NCBI RefSeq assembly: GCF_026914185.1
Contig: NC_070568.1
Location: 4,546,001-4,610,000, forward strand
Source: Puccinia triticina
Taxonomy: Eukaryota > Basidiomycota > Pucciniomycetes > Pucciniales > Pucciniaceae
DNA: 64,000 bases
Reading direction: 5' to 3'
The notes under the pieces were generated by a model. That model had not been told where the DNA came from. It saw nothing but the letters and a program-made list of their open reading frames with translations, and searched no databases. Position numbers and translations under genes: made by a program. Of the stretch, positions 1-10,120 are shown in pieces (position 1 is the stretch's first letter; each line of letters begins with the position of its first letter).

Positions 1-32
1 AGAACCATGGTGTAAGTGATGCTATTGCTCTA

Positions 33-278
33 GTGCCCCTGTGGTGCAAAAACTCTCCTCTTTGCAACAAGTGCACCGGTAATCACGATTTGAAAACTTG
101 CAACACACCTCAAACTGAATTAACCAAGTGCTGCATGTGCATCACGCGGGATAAACTAACTTCAAAGAATACAGTCAACACTCTGGACGAAAAATACGCT
201 CACCCCCAATGGTCTCAATCCTGCCCATCAATGAAACAAGATATCCAATGCCGCAAGCAACGACGTTGGAATGCCTAG
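33..278 (+). pseudogene. LINE ORF1 zinc-knuckle fragment
   Basis: An 81-residue open frame carries a cysteine/histidine pattern like the nucleic-acid-binding end of fungal LINE ORF1 proteins: CNKCTGNHDLKTC, then KCCMC, then HPQWSQSCPSM. In that family the knuckles bind the element RNA. Only this end is present. No upstream start or downstream endonuclease/reverse transcriptase was found, so it is a truncated relic and not a host gene. The window begins inside or just before it, so the rest could lie to the left. The call rests on motif spacing alone. Confidence 0.55.
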
Positions 279-1039
279 TCTGAATTCTTCTTTTTTTCCT
301 TTTTCTCTCTTCCAGCTTGATTTATAACTCCTATCCAACCAAAACCCGGCATTTTGTACTACTTCAATCTTATTTTTATTGGCAATTAAATGCCCTTTTT
401 TGTACAGAAAGCGGATCTACACTATAGTACGCAATGTCAAATCAAATCTGCACTTAAAAAAAAAAGGCCGCTCCTCTCTGAGTGGTATCAAACATACAGC
501 CATGTTAGAAAAGCTTGCGGGCTTGTGTGGCTGAAAATGATTTCTGCATTTCAGCCACAGGCCTGTACAGCTTCACTGTACAGGCAGTTGAAACCCCTTC
601 GGGCGGCTGGGTCAGCTCAAGGAGGGTGCCGGGCTGGCCGTGGGGTAGGGCTGTCAGCGCCACCTTTTCAAAAGGGGTGCGCCTTGGGGCGCCTGCTGAG
701 CGCCTGAAGGATGGCGCCTTTGGCTGGCGGTGCCCCGGCAAGCTCGGTGCCACCTATTTTTAACTATTTTTAAGTTGAATTACATATTAAACAAAAATGT
801 ACATGAAATTTCATTACATTTTGTGCCGCAAAAATGAGAAAAACAGGTGCAAGAAGTACAAAAAACATAAGGGAGTGAAGTGAGGTTTGTTGAAACCTGC
901 GCTCAATCTCATACTCAGCTGTGCGTGTGGTGCTCTTGGCTGTTTCCACATACGCGCGACTCACAGTCACTAGGTCTCACCAGACTTAACCTAACACAAT
1001 TCTGTATTGCCTGCGCTCTGTCCAAACTCTAATCCTCAG
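279..1039. other. No gene; holds one repeat terminus
   Basis: No credible gene. Around 498-522 is the motif AGCCATGTTAGAAAAGCTTG, also found at the ends of the dispersed repeat at 2130-2530 (reverse) and, diverged, at 21300. A GC-rich block (560-760) follows. The rest is AT-rich and unassigned. Confidence 0.5.
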
Positions 1040-1560
1040 CAAACCCATCCGCATCAACGCTCATCTTTATCACTCACTGCTGTTGCTCACCGCTCAAACT
1101 CAACTCGTCAAGATCAATCTCATCAAGAATCATTGCTCCGTATCAACTGCGAAGCTTTAACTTGGACAGCCTATCTAGCTTCCAACTTGGTGAGAAATGC
1201 CTGAGCATTTCTTCTTTTTCTACCGATTATCATTGTTTACTAACTCTTTCCTCTATCATTAGTTATTCTTGTCTTCGATCTTGTGCGCATTATATTTGTT
1301 AAAAAAACATTGTACCTAGATACTAGGGTTTGTCCGTTTCTCAACTCTTTCTCAACCTCACCAGAACACTAATTCTTACAACCAACTCTCAGTTACCCAA
1401 CATCTTCTTCACACTCTTCAAGTCTCCAATTGTCTATCCTCTCCTCTTGATACATCATCTCTAGGGTTTGTTTCTTAGTCTATTATCATATTGTTTTACT
1501 TGTTATTTACTCTTTTCTCCTTGTTCAGTTCTGGTCTTGAAATACACATCAATAAAACAG
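1040..1560 (+). repeat. Dispersed CT-rich repeat, copy 1
   Basis: About 500 bp that aligns by eye, in the same direction, with 43250-43755. Shared blocks include CTCAAACTCAACTC, ATCAAGAATCATTGCTC, GGTGAGAAAT and GCATTTCTTCTTTTTCT in the same order and spacing. The downstream copy is followed directly by a Copia integrase scrap, so this may be the 5' untranslated part of a Copia element. No coding frame seen. Confidence 0.6.
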
Positions 1561-2129
1561 ATTATTCAGGTCCTTTAAGGTTCAGATTGGAACTGAGACA
1601 ATTTGACCATTGGTGTCATTGCCATCATCTGATGCTAATGTGCTCTGATTACTGCCCTGAAACAGAGGATCACAAAGATAATTGGACTTTTGATCTGGAG
1701 GAATCTCTCAAAACAAGTCTTTGATTTGTGAGAAGAGGAGATGAGGCTTTGCTTGTTTGAAAATCTTTTGGCAGTAGGTGCACTTTGCCTGTCGTCGCCT
1801 TGCATCATCATTTTGTAAGTTAGACATTGAAAGTTAAACCCCCTTCCAACGTGCACCACGCAGGTTAATGAAGGGAGTGACCCATTCTGCAGAAGTGGGC
1901 CTGGTGTTACTGATTGGCGGCATCATTGAATTTTGTAGATTAAAAGGTTTGTTATATGTTTGGAATTGGGGAGCTGGAGCTGGCAGTTGCCCTGGACAAG
2001 TCCAGAATGAAACACTACTGTCTAGACTCTACAGGCATGAATATTTTTTCCCTAAGCTGGCACATCTTGTCACATTCCTGTGGCAGGCGCCGCCATTGCA
2101 ATATTCTCTCAAAGTGGGTTCCTGGGTGA
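1561..2129. other. No gene seen
   Basis: Unassigned sequence. Several short open frames, none with recognisable motifs or codon-like conservation. Confidence 0.4.
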
Positions 2130-2530
2130 CTCACCCTATTTTCACGGGTAAGAGGCGCGCGCCGACACCAGTTCTTCAGATTTTTGGGGCCTTAGGTGCG
2201 CGCCCCACCCCATGGCGCCGACAAACCTACCGTGGGGGCAGGAGGGGATGTGCGGCAAAGGGCCAGTTTGACATAAAATCACTCCAGGATTCCAATGGTG
2301 CAACTCTTGAGGCCCCAATGTTAAAAACAAAGAAAATGGTTTTTTTTTTCTTCTGAGGGAATTCCTGACATACAGGAGCCATACAGGCTTTGAGGCTGAA
2401 ATCAGAAGTCCAAAAGTTGGGCCTACCCAAATGCAAGCTTTTCTAACATGGCTGTACATTGGGGCAGGTTTCAAATTTCACACCTGCAAGTGCAGAACAA
2501 AATTCAGGGAAAAAAAATCCCCTGCCAAAT
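2130..2530 (-). repeat. Dispersed repeat R, copy 1
   Basis: Reverse complement of this stretch matches 21300-21530 over about 200 bp: shared blocks TTTTGGACT, GATTTCAGCCTCAAAGCCTG, GTCAGGAAT, CAGAAGAAAA and GGATTCCTGGAG-type sequence. Its right end carries ATGTACAGCCATGTTAGAA. The adjoining bases 2455-2530 also resemble 8035-8125 (GTTCTGCACTT, CAGGTG). Probably a non-autonomous DNA transposon family; class not determined. Confidence 0.6.
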
Positions 2531-2745
2531 TTTGTCAGAATCACCTGCATATTTGAATCCCCCAAAATTCTCATCTATGAATTATGTTTTCAGGTAACCT
2601 TTGGCTGTTTGATTTGCACCTGTAAAAAACCACCCAAACGGTAAGTCCAAAACTCCCAAGATCACCATAACCCACCAGATACTTAAAACCACATGTATCC
2701 TGACCGCATCATTTCTTGACTTTAAACTAGGCCTAATCCCCGCCT

Positions 2746-4037
2746 TTGAAAATGCCACAATTTTTGGCAAGGAACGCGTGCATCTCTGCAATTAAAACAA
2801 AACTTGAACGGAAGCTCACTATCATCACGTTGGACGCACTCTTGGGACATGAAGAAGACAGTTTGGAGGATGACAGTGGCCATGAAAGCTCCGGCAAAGA
2901 AGAAGACCCCAACTTCTTTGAAATAGATGAATTGATGAAACTCCTCCAGGCAATACATTCTAAGCAGTACTTTGGACCTCGCAACCGACTTCAAAAAGAC
3001 CCTGATCAAAATGATTTTTGTCTTGTCCACCTAGAAGATCACCAATTCAAGCAGGAATTTCAAATGTCTTGTGACTCATTTTTCAAATTATGTGAATGTA
3101 TTGCTGAAGACCCAGTTTTTCAAAATAATTCCAACAACCCCCAAAGGCCAGTCCCCAAGCATATGATGGTTGCAGCAAAGCTTATGGGATGCTTTGGTAA
3201 TGGGGCATCTGTTGGAATGCTAGCCAGAGTTTTCCAAGTTGGTGAGGGTACCGTGGAGCTCTACACAAACCAATGAATTATGGTGATCTTATGGCTTGCA
3301 CCAGAGATGATCAAGTGACCAACTCATGAAGAATGGTCCAAGATCAGTGAAGGTTTTGCCAAAGCAGGATTCAATTGATGTGTTGGTGTAATTGATGGTT
3401 CTCTCATACCCCTCTTGGATTGTCCCCGCAAGAATGGACCCAACTACTACTCGCGCAAGGGATTCTATGCTATTTCAACCTTGATATTCTGTGATTCTCA
3501 TAGAAACATTAGATATTTGTATACTGGATGGCCAGGTTGCTCTCACTACTTGCGGGTGATGGCAAATTGCAGCATCACTTTGAATCCTGACAATTACTTC
3601 AAACCTGCCGAGTTCTTATTGGCGGACTTGGCTTATAAACCCACAATGACTGTGGTATCCCCTTTCAAATGACCACCAAAAGGACAGCTGATCAAAGATG
3701 AAAATTCATTCAACCACTATGTTGCACCACAGCGGGTTGTGATTGAACAGTGTATTGGCGTACTGAAGGGGTGATTTCAAAGTTTGAAAGGGCTCCGTCT
3801 AAAAATTGGAGATAGGAACAATCAAGTACAAGCCAATTCATGGATCATTGTAAGTCATTTGTTACAGATTAAAAATTAAACACTCAATCCTGACTTTATT
3901 TTTGCGTACAAGCATGTGCAGTTCTCCACAATTTTCTGAACCAATGTAATGACTTTGAATTTGATGATGCCAGCATGAACAATATACACAATGCTACAGC
4001 AAATGAGGATGATGTGGATAAACATACCAGCCAGTGA
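2746..4037 (+). pseudogene. PIF/Harbinger-type transposase, dead
   Basis: A single reading frame can be followed from the ATG at 2746 to about 3849 and, after a possible intron (about 3850-3912), to a TGA near 4035. The N-terminal part has the helical region FKLCECIAEDPVF. The DDE_Tnp_4 core follows, with VGVIDGSLIPL, YYSRKGFYAIS, GWPGCSHYLRV and FLLADLAYK, then VVIEQCIGVLKG and the tail AVLHNFL. These are hallmarks of Harbinger transposases, nucleases that cut at TWA targets. Five stops interrupt it (3274, 3316, 3376, 3670, 3771). All are TGA and no frameshift was needed, so decay was by point mutation. The partner Myb-like protein of this superfamily was not seen, nor were terminal inverted repeats. 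Confidence 0.85.
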
Positions 4038-4961
4038 CCATCTCTTGCTGCACATCAATTTTGTGAAAACATAAAATCTTGTGTACACCACGGCTGCAAG
4101 AAAAGTTTCTTGAGGCAAAGATGTAACATTTCTGGGTTAGAGAATGGTTTTTGAAACATTTGTAGGTTAAAATATGGTTTAGAAAATGTTTCCTGTGCAG
4201 ATCAGGCACCCAGAAATTTTTCACTGTTACAATGTGGTTCCAGAGAAGTTCTGTGGTTAAGAAGCGGTTAAGCGGCAGTAATAGAGAAGTTTTGGCCACT
4301 GTTATCCAAATTTGAGACGTTTCCCACAAGTTTTTGAGCATCACAAAACGTTTCTTGCACCAGAATGGCGTAACGTTTCTATTAAACGTTTTAGGATGCT
4401 GTAACGTTCCATGGAAACGTCTCCGCAGCCCCAAATGTTTCTATTAAACTTTTTAGGACACTGTAATGTTACATGTCAACATTTGCGCACGCCGTAATGC
4501 TTCTAAAAAATGTTTGGGCACAGTGCAACGTTTCTATAAGGCTTTTGAAACGTCCAGACATCCCAGAACATTTCAGCTTCCCAAAACGTTTATCTGAAAC
4601 GTAGTAACATCAGTCCTTCTTTTGATAGCACCCACACCCCTTGCCCTTTGTTAACAGTTTCTCATGTCAGGATTTCTTGTGAACGCAGTACATTCAAGTT
4701 AGTGAAGTGACAGAAAGTGCTTCTGTCAAAGATCACAAGGGGTGTCAACCTTCTTTGAGCTGGCAGACACTTGATGCTTACTATTCACCTCCATTGCTTC
4801 ACCCCCTTTAGCAAAAGGCCAAAAACTACAGATCTCAAAGCTCCCGCTCTTTGGATGAAATTGCATAGTCAACCTAAGCCTAAGTGTGCAACCCTTTGTT
4901 GCACTTCATCTGCCTGCTTGTTCTGCTGAGCATGAGTAGCAGGTACCATCCTTTTCCACAT

Positions 4962-5290
4962 TGTTATGAGCTATAGCGCGGGCTCCGCCGCGCAAGACTC
5001 CATGTACATAGCTTACACGTACATGTCACAGGCGGCACTCTCAAGGTTTGAGAGCCTGGAGATCCCGGACTGCTCCTTATCCTGCAATCAATCATATAGG
5101 ACCCAGAACCCCAGAACTCAGACTCTCTCCCTCTCCACAGAACAGACCTTAACATATTGCAGGATCTCATTCACAGAGACAAAGACAACAAACCAAACAG
5201 AACAACATAATCCAGATCACTCCGCCTCCAAAACCTTGAATATCCCAACTCCGCTCTTAGAGAGCTTGAATATCCCTCTATGACATCACA
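4962..5290 (+). mobile_element. Possible Gypsy LTR remnant
   Basis: Starts TGTTATGAGCTATAGC, an LTR-like 5' end, and runs into CT/CA-rich leader sequence before a gag-like region. A matching second LTR was not found, so the boundaries are uncertain. It lies inside the CACTA-like element, either nested or captured. Confidence 0.35.
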
Positions 5291-5319
5291 CCCAACCCTT
5301 GACTCTAGCTATATAATAA

Positions 5320-6030
5320 ATGATTCTGAAGCTGCCAAACTCTGACAACAACTGGCCAAGGAAGAGGAGGAAAAACACTGCCTGGCCAAGGCCAAGTAAG
5401 AGGACTGTAAGGGGTGGAAATCCCCTTCACTGGACAGGAGAACTGGAACCAGGGAATGGACTCAAGCGGGGTGCTGAGACTGTTTCTAGGACCAATCAAA
5501 GGGGGGGTTTGGATTTCACTGGTTCAGAGAGACTGCTAGTCAGTTCTCTGCTAGAAAGATGAGAAGAGAGAAAACACAAGAGAAGAAAGAAATAGGCTTA
5601 CCTGGTTCAGAGAGACTGCTAGTCAGTTCTCTGCTGAACCAGGGAAGGAAGTGAACCGGGCTATATCTGACTATGTGACATGTGGGAGTCATCTGTGACT
5701 CATTGTGAACCCCAAGGGAGGAGGGGGGTTTACAAGGACGCACTCCAAACTCAGAACCCACCCCTCCCTCCAATGCAAGTACCGACTGCTGGAGAGGAGG
5801 TAGCTGCAACTAAAGCCCCCAAAGTTGCCCAACCAGAAAAGTTCAACAGCAAACACAGAGCGGCGGCGGAGACGTTTTCCCGCCAGTTTGGCATCTATAT
5901 GACCCTAAACAAGGCCTTATTCCCCACAGACACAACCTGGATACTATTTGGGTCCTCCTACATGACCGGACCGGCGGCTGTATTGGCTGCCCTGCTCCTC
6001 AATCAGGCGGCAGCAGACCCTCAACATGGT
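5320..6030 (+). pseudogene. Gypsy gag fragment (N-terminal half)
   Basis: The region near 5330-5400 gives AAKL-stop-QQLAKEEEEKHCLAKA, a glutamine/lysine-rich gag coiled-coil. From about 5815 an open stretch reads VAQPEKFNSKHRAAAETF, FGIYMTLNKALFP and GSSYMTGPAA, ending LLLNQAAADP. This is the capsid-like region of Ty3/Gypsy Gag, and QAAADP recurs in the gag relic at 40275-40475. Between the two parts, 5520-5640 has a duplicated block (GTTCAGAGAGACTGCTAGTC, at 5521 and 5604) that breaks the frame. The 3' side is cut at about 6030, where the CACTA-like end begins. No protease or pol follows. Confidence 0.65.
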
Positions 6031-6131
6031 TTCCGCGGGGGCTGGGACCCAACATCCCAGTACAATTCTATTGAAAACTTCTTTGAGTGGTCTTGGAAAC
6101 CGCTCAAAGAAGTTGGATTGCAGCCGTGGTG

Positions 6132-7057
6132 AACTTACTCTTAATGTGTAATCTTTATCTTTTTTTTCTTGACCACTATCTTGTAGGTTTAGGCATGAGT
6201 TTGATACTATGTTGTAGTAGAAAAATTTAACACAATAAAAAGATTATATTACTTGTTCATCTTCATCAGGAAAAACTATTGAACCAAAACTGCAACTTGA
6301 TTCCAGGTGGGCTAGGACTTGAGGTTCATTCACATCTAGGCCAAAGTCCTTGGCTATAAGGCATTTACCGACTTCAGCAACTAGGACTTTTTGAAAAAGA
6401 TAATGTTCAAAGTTTGCATTCTTGTCTCTTCATTCCCCTTTCCGTCATCTGTCATGCTCTTTTCTTTTCACTGCAGATGCATATACAGTTCACCTTCTGT
6501 CCCACAACCTGGCCCCAGTTGTAGTAGCTTAAATATCCTCAGCTGTGATAGAATAAAACTCATCAGCTTTCTGCGCGCTTTTCCCTGAGACCAGTGAGTC
6601 TCTTGTAGTGAGAAGCTTTTCTTCCTCCTCACAGCTAGCAGCTTGACCCCTTTGCGGGGTTTATTCTCCTTTTCGGGGTGCCTCTGAGCTTTTCTCCTCA
6701 ATGCCTCAAACCTTCACCATCTCACTCAAGCTTTCTTCCTTGAGTCCTCAACTGTTCTCTGGTCGTCATTTCAACAGATAATTTTTGGAAATGGGACTCT
6801 GTATTGGCGCTGATGTTTGGAATATTTCACGCAGGGTGGCCAGGATGATCTGGTATCCTTGGACACCATAGTAGCAAAAAATACAACATCAGACATATCA
6901 GTCAGACTGACAGGATCAATGATGTTGATTTACTTGTTATAATCACAGCACTCACTACCCAGGCTGATCCACTTGAAATGTTGACATTCTGTGGCCCACA
7001 ATTTGAACTTTCTGTGCACCATGGGTTTCCCAGTCCTCTAATGCCTTTGTCAGAAAA
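6132..7057. other. No gene seen
   Basis: Unassigned, AT-rich. A small inverted GC run (GGGGTTTATTCTCCTTTTCGGGG region, 6656-6680) is the only visible structure. Confidence 0.4.
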
Positions 7058-7065
7058 TCTGAAGG

Positions 7066-7921
7066 TAGGGATGGCTGTTGGGCGGGCTTGGGCAGACCAC
7101 AGGCTAACCCGGCTTGTGCCGCATAATAGTTGGGCGGGTTGGGCCGGGCCAGTTCCTCTAAAATTGCCGCCCAGCCCAAACCCAATTAGCTCAAGGGCTA
7201 CCCATGGGCTGCCTGTGGGCAGTCCGGGGGCTCCAGCCAAAGATTTGAAAATCATGTTTTTTATAAATTGTAGCATGGGGTAGGCTCTTTTGAGCCTATA
7301 AAACCATCCTGTGATTTGCCAAGGCTGTCGGCGGTTGCTGCTGGAGTCTGACCCCCTACATTCTTGGTGATGGTCGTGGTGGCTTGCAAATTGGATGGAG
7401 GAATAACATTGATGTTGTTTTCCCCAGAGGTAGAACCTGCCATGTTGACCAACAACCAGCAACAAGGGTGGCTGGCCAAAAGGTTTGTGGAGCGTTAGTG
7501 GATTTGTGAGGCGTGCTGATCCGTTAAAATGAGACTCTGAGAAGTTCCGGTTGGCCGGGCCGGTGGGTATTGGAGGACTTCCTGCCAATCTGGAAACCCA
7601 GATTTTCCCAGATTTTGCAGGGAAATCTAGGCAGATCTGGGATTTGGGACAATCAAGCCCAGATTTCCCCGCAAAATCTGGAAAAATCTGAGTTCCCAGA
7701 ATGACACAAATTCCTCCATTGAACAGTGTTTATACTGGTCAGCCTCGGGCCCCCCAACCGGGGTAGCCCAGTGGGCTACTTGTGCCCACCCAACTCTACC
7801 TTTACGGGTCTGACGGGCCAGGCCAACTTTGGGAATTTTCCAAAAAAGCCGGCCCACACCTGGCCAAAACCCAACCGGGTTTGGGCGGCCCGTTGGCCGG
7901 CCCTCCCAATAGCCATCCCTA
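7066..7921. mobile_element. hAT element, non-autonomous, with TSD
   Basis: Both ends carry the hAT-type terminus: TAGGGATGGCTGTTGGGCGG on the left and GCCATCCCTA on the right, each followed by subterminal GGGCCGGGCC-type repeats. It is flanked by an exact 8-bp duplication, TCTGAAGG, at 7058-7065 and 7922-7929. An 8-bp duplication is the signature of hAT insertion. At 856 bp it is too short for a full transposase. A minus-strand frame from 7443 to 7261, starting MAGSTSGENN and rich in Ser/Thr/Pro, could be the residual N-terminus of one. Movement would need a transposase supplied in trans. Intact ends and duplication suggest a fairly recent insertion. Confidence 0.88.
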
Positions 7922-7929
7922 TCTGAAGG

Positions 7930-8256
7930 GATCTTGCTAATACATATTTTGTGGAGGTATGTGTGTTGAGACATCACTCTTGATTCCTGCTTCAGGAAGC
8001 TTGGTTTGGCAGCCCCGTTTGAAGAAGGAAATTGGGGGTTCAGGAAAAAAATCAGGATTATTTTTTCACCTGAATTTTGCCCCTGAATTTGGTTCTGCAC
8101 TTACAGGTGCAAACTTTGAAACCCCATTGCTGGGGGCGCGCAAGTGGGTTCCAATGAGCTCAAGTGTTGATTATATTGCCTTATCCCTTTTGAGCTCCAT
8201 GTTGTAGGGAATTAATTGTTGATTGGGAATCTGTTCAATGACAACAAGTGTGGGAC
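7930..8256 (+). repeat. Dispersed repeat fragment
   Basis: 8035-8160 resembles the reverse complement of 2455-2540: CCTGAATTT, GTTCTGCACTT and CAGGTG in the same order. Otherwise unassigned; no gene seen. Confidence 0.4.
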
Positions 8257-8624
8257 TTACAGCAGTTCCGAGAAAGCTTGCGCTTCTGGACCTGCAATTT
8301 TGCCCCCCGAACTCAACTTCAGCCACCTGTATGGCCGTTGCCATACAGGAACATGCATTTGGTGAAAAAGCTATCTTTGTGATAGCTAGCTTTTAGCTTT
8401 GGAGAGTGGCACCGTTGGACTCCTTGTTAAATTTCGAGACCAGCGGTCCTCCGCTCCCCTGCGCCCGTCGGGCATGACCGGGCACCAGGCTGCCCAGTCA
8501 GGCCCCACAGCCCTGTATAACCCGGGCTGTCCAGAATACAGCGGGGATGTGGCTGAAGTTGAAGTTGAGTTCGGGGGGCAGAATCGCAGGTCCGGAAACG
8601 CAAGCATTCTCAGAACTGCTGTAG
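8257..8624. mobile_element. MITE-like element with 77-85 bp inverted arms
   Basis: Left arm 8257-8333 begins TTACAGCAGTTC and includes CTGGACCTGC and CCCCCCGAACTCAACTTC. The right arm, about 8540-8624, is its inverse with a short internal duplication (CAACTTCAACTTC). The arms flank a GC-rich centre. The size and long inverted ends fit a miniature DNA transposon. A target duplication could not be fixed. The arm start resembles the TACAGC...AAAGCTTGC ends of repeat R. Confidence 0.6.
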
Positions 8625-8639
8625 GCCAAATGAGGGTGC

Positions 8640-9236
8640 ATATAATTATTGTAAAAAGAGCCTGCAAAGAGGCCGTTGGACCGAATCGGGGAAATTGATG
8701 ACTTGTGGATCCTCAAGGGGCTTGTCTCAAAGAGATTTATGAGCCGGAACGGAGACATCAGCGCACGGCGCTCTCGCTAAAAATTGCAAGTTGCAAAGGC
8801 GCTACATAGTAGTGCTAGTTTGGTGACCCAGGGCCAGGTCTGCTTTTCTGGCGCCTACAGCAATTATGTAAAACAGCTTTGAAAGCTGGCAAGTCAAGTG
8901 CAATTCGTTCACCACTTCAAGACTTGATTCGCACCAGGTGACAGGGCACTAAAACAAGCAGCACATGGAGGGAATTTTGCCTTTCTAATTGTCTTTGAGT
9001 ACTTCACAACTTGAGAGGAACAACAAGGATGAGCGAAGAAAAAAGGGGAGGAGATCGGACGGCGGGTTGACTCCACAATGGCTGTGGGCGTCCGATCTAT
9101 ATTACCTGATCGAGTTCACTGATTTCTAGGGCTCATACATCTCTTAGGTGGCGTACAAGGACGGACAAAGAGCATTACAAGATATCTAATGGAATGCAGG
9201 GGACGATGAGAAGGAGAAACTAGGGGTTCAAGGAGC
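8640..9236. other. Intergenic, no gene seen
   Basis: Lies downstream of the minus-strand GPI-type gene. The part next to 9236 is presumably its 3' untranslated region. No repeats or motifs recognised. Confidence 0.4.
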
Positions 9237-9971
9237 TTAGACCACGAGAGAAGCAACAGCGACCGAGATGAAACCAGTGAGGAAAGCAGTGTTACCGGAC
9301 ATGGAGGTTGCGCTCGAAGTCTGACAGGAGGAAGGAGATAGAATGCGTGAGCAAAGGGTGTTAGCGATTGGTGGATGAATCAAGTCAAGTAAGCTCACCG
9401 AGTTGTTGTCAGTGGGTGGGGTAGTGGTGGTAGGAGGGGTTTTGGTTGGAGGGTCCTCGAGGGGGGGGTCCGGCTTGCTATCTTTTTCGGTGGCTGTAAG
9501 ATCAAAGAGGTGAGTGTCTGGGCGGAAATATGCCTACCACAACAGGAGAGCACTTACGAGGGGAGCTTGGGGAGGAGCACATGCATTTGCCATTGACCAT
9601 TTGACCTGGGAACATCTTGGGGCCATTGTCACTCGAGCCGTCGGACGAGGAGGTTGAGTCCTTGGCGTTGGCGTTGTCCTTGGAGCCGTTCGTGGGCATG
9701 GTCATGTTCATGCTCATGGCCTTGTCCTTGGACCCTTGGTTGGCAATCGCGGTGGCTCCCTTGGTCTTGTCCTCGCCATCGGAGTCAGGAGCGACTCCAG
9801 CATCCTGTGAAAGGGGGAGCAAGCTGGGATAAGTCGCGAGACGAGTAGCCTGCAGAGTGCCTGCTGAATCTAGGCCTTCGGCTTGTGACTTACAGGGGAA
9901 GTGCTGCCCATGGCGAGAGGCAAGATGCTGCAGAAGCCAACAAAGGCAATCAAGAGAGTAGAGCAATGCAT
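9237..9971 (-). CDS. Secreted GPI-type Ser/Thr/Pro-rich protein
   Basis: Four exons join in frame: 9894-9971, 9558-9804, 9399-9493 and 9237-9320, with introns bounded by GTAAGT/GTGAGC and CAG. The product is 167 residues. Residues 1-22 (MHCSTLLIAFVGFC...LAMG) form a signal peptide. The middle is hydrophilic and rich in Asp, Lys, Ser and Asn (KDKAMSMNMT, DSTSSSDGSS), then a Pro/Thr stretch (PTKTPPTTTTPPTD). The end, SGNTAFLTGFISVAVASLVV, looks like a GPI-anchor signal: small residues then a hydrophobic tail. This predicts an exported surface or cell-wall protein. No family was recognised. The signal peptide and hydrophobic tail appear only after splicing, which supports the model. It could be a secreted effector or a wall component. 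Confidence 0.8.
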
Positions 9972-10111
9972 CGTGGAGGCGAGGGTTGTTTTGGGGAGGT
10001 GGATTGGTAGGGTGGGAAATGTAAGTTAGGGTGATAAATGAGTGAGATGATGCCGCAGAATGCAGGAAATGAATGGAAGGCGAGATGGGGATATTTGAGC
10101 CACTGTCGCCG

Positions 10112-10120
10112 GTATTTAAG
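10112..10120 (-). promoter_or_regulatory. TATA-like element of the GPI-type gene
   Basis: On the minus strand CTTAAATAC lies about 145 bp upstream of the start codon at 9971, in front of a pyrimidine-rich leader ending CTCCACG-ATG. Position and leader are plausible for a fungal core promoter; no experimental support. Confidence 0.35.

Larger units (their letters stand above)
4085..6131 (+). mobile_element. CACTA-like non-autonomous element, copy 1
   Basis: The left end reads TACACCACGGCTGCAA. The right end at 6117-6130 is its inverse, TTGCAGCCGTGGTG. The left subterminal zone (4100-4620) holds many spaced copies of AACGTTT/AACATTT in a TC-rich frame. The right subterminal zone (6020-6116) holds a hairpin of the form CTTTGAGTGGT...ACCGCTCAAAG, and a GGGACCCAACATCCC-like block. 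The same two distinct ends occur, swapped in orientation, at 34173-36254. Subterminal short-motif arrays inside inverted termini starting CAC are typical of CACTA/CMC elements; that class is inference. The interior here is a Gypsy LTR/gag fragment and no transposase was found. Confidence 0.6.

Noticed and set aside
2746..4037. TGA read-through or selenocysteine recoding
   Set aside because: Stops fall at positions where related transposases have ordinary Trp/Arg-type residues, and no recoding element is visible. Mutation decay is simpler.
8386..8758. Overlapping frames over the inverted-repeat element
   Set aside because: Openness follows the mirrored arms; better explained as a MITE.
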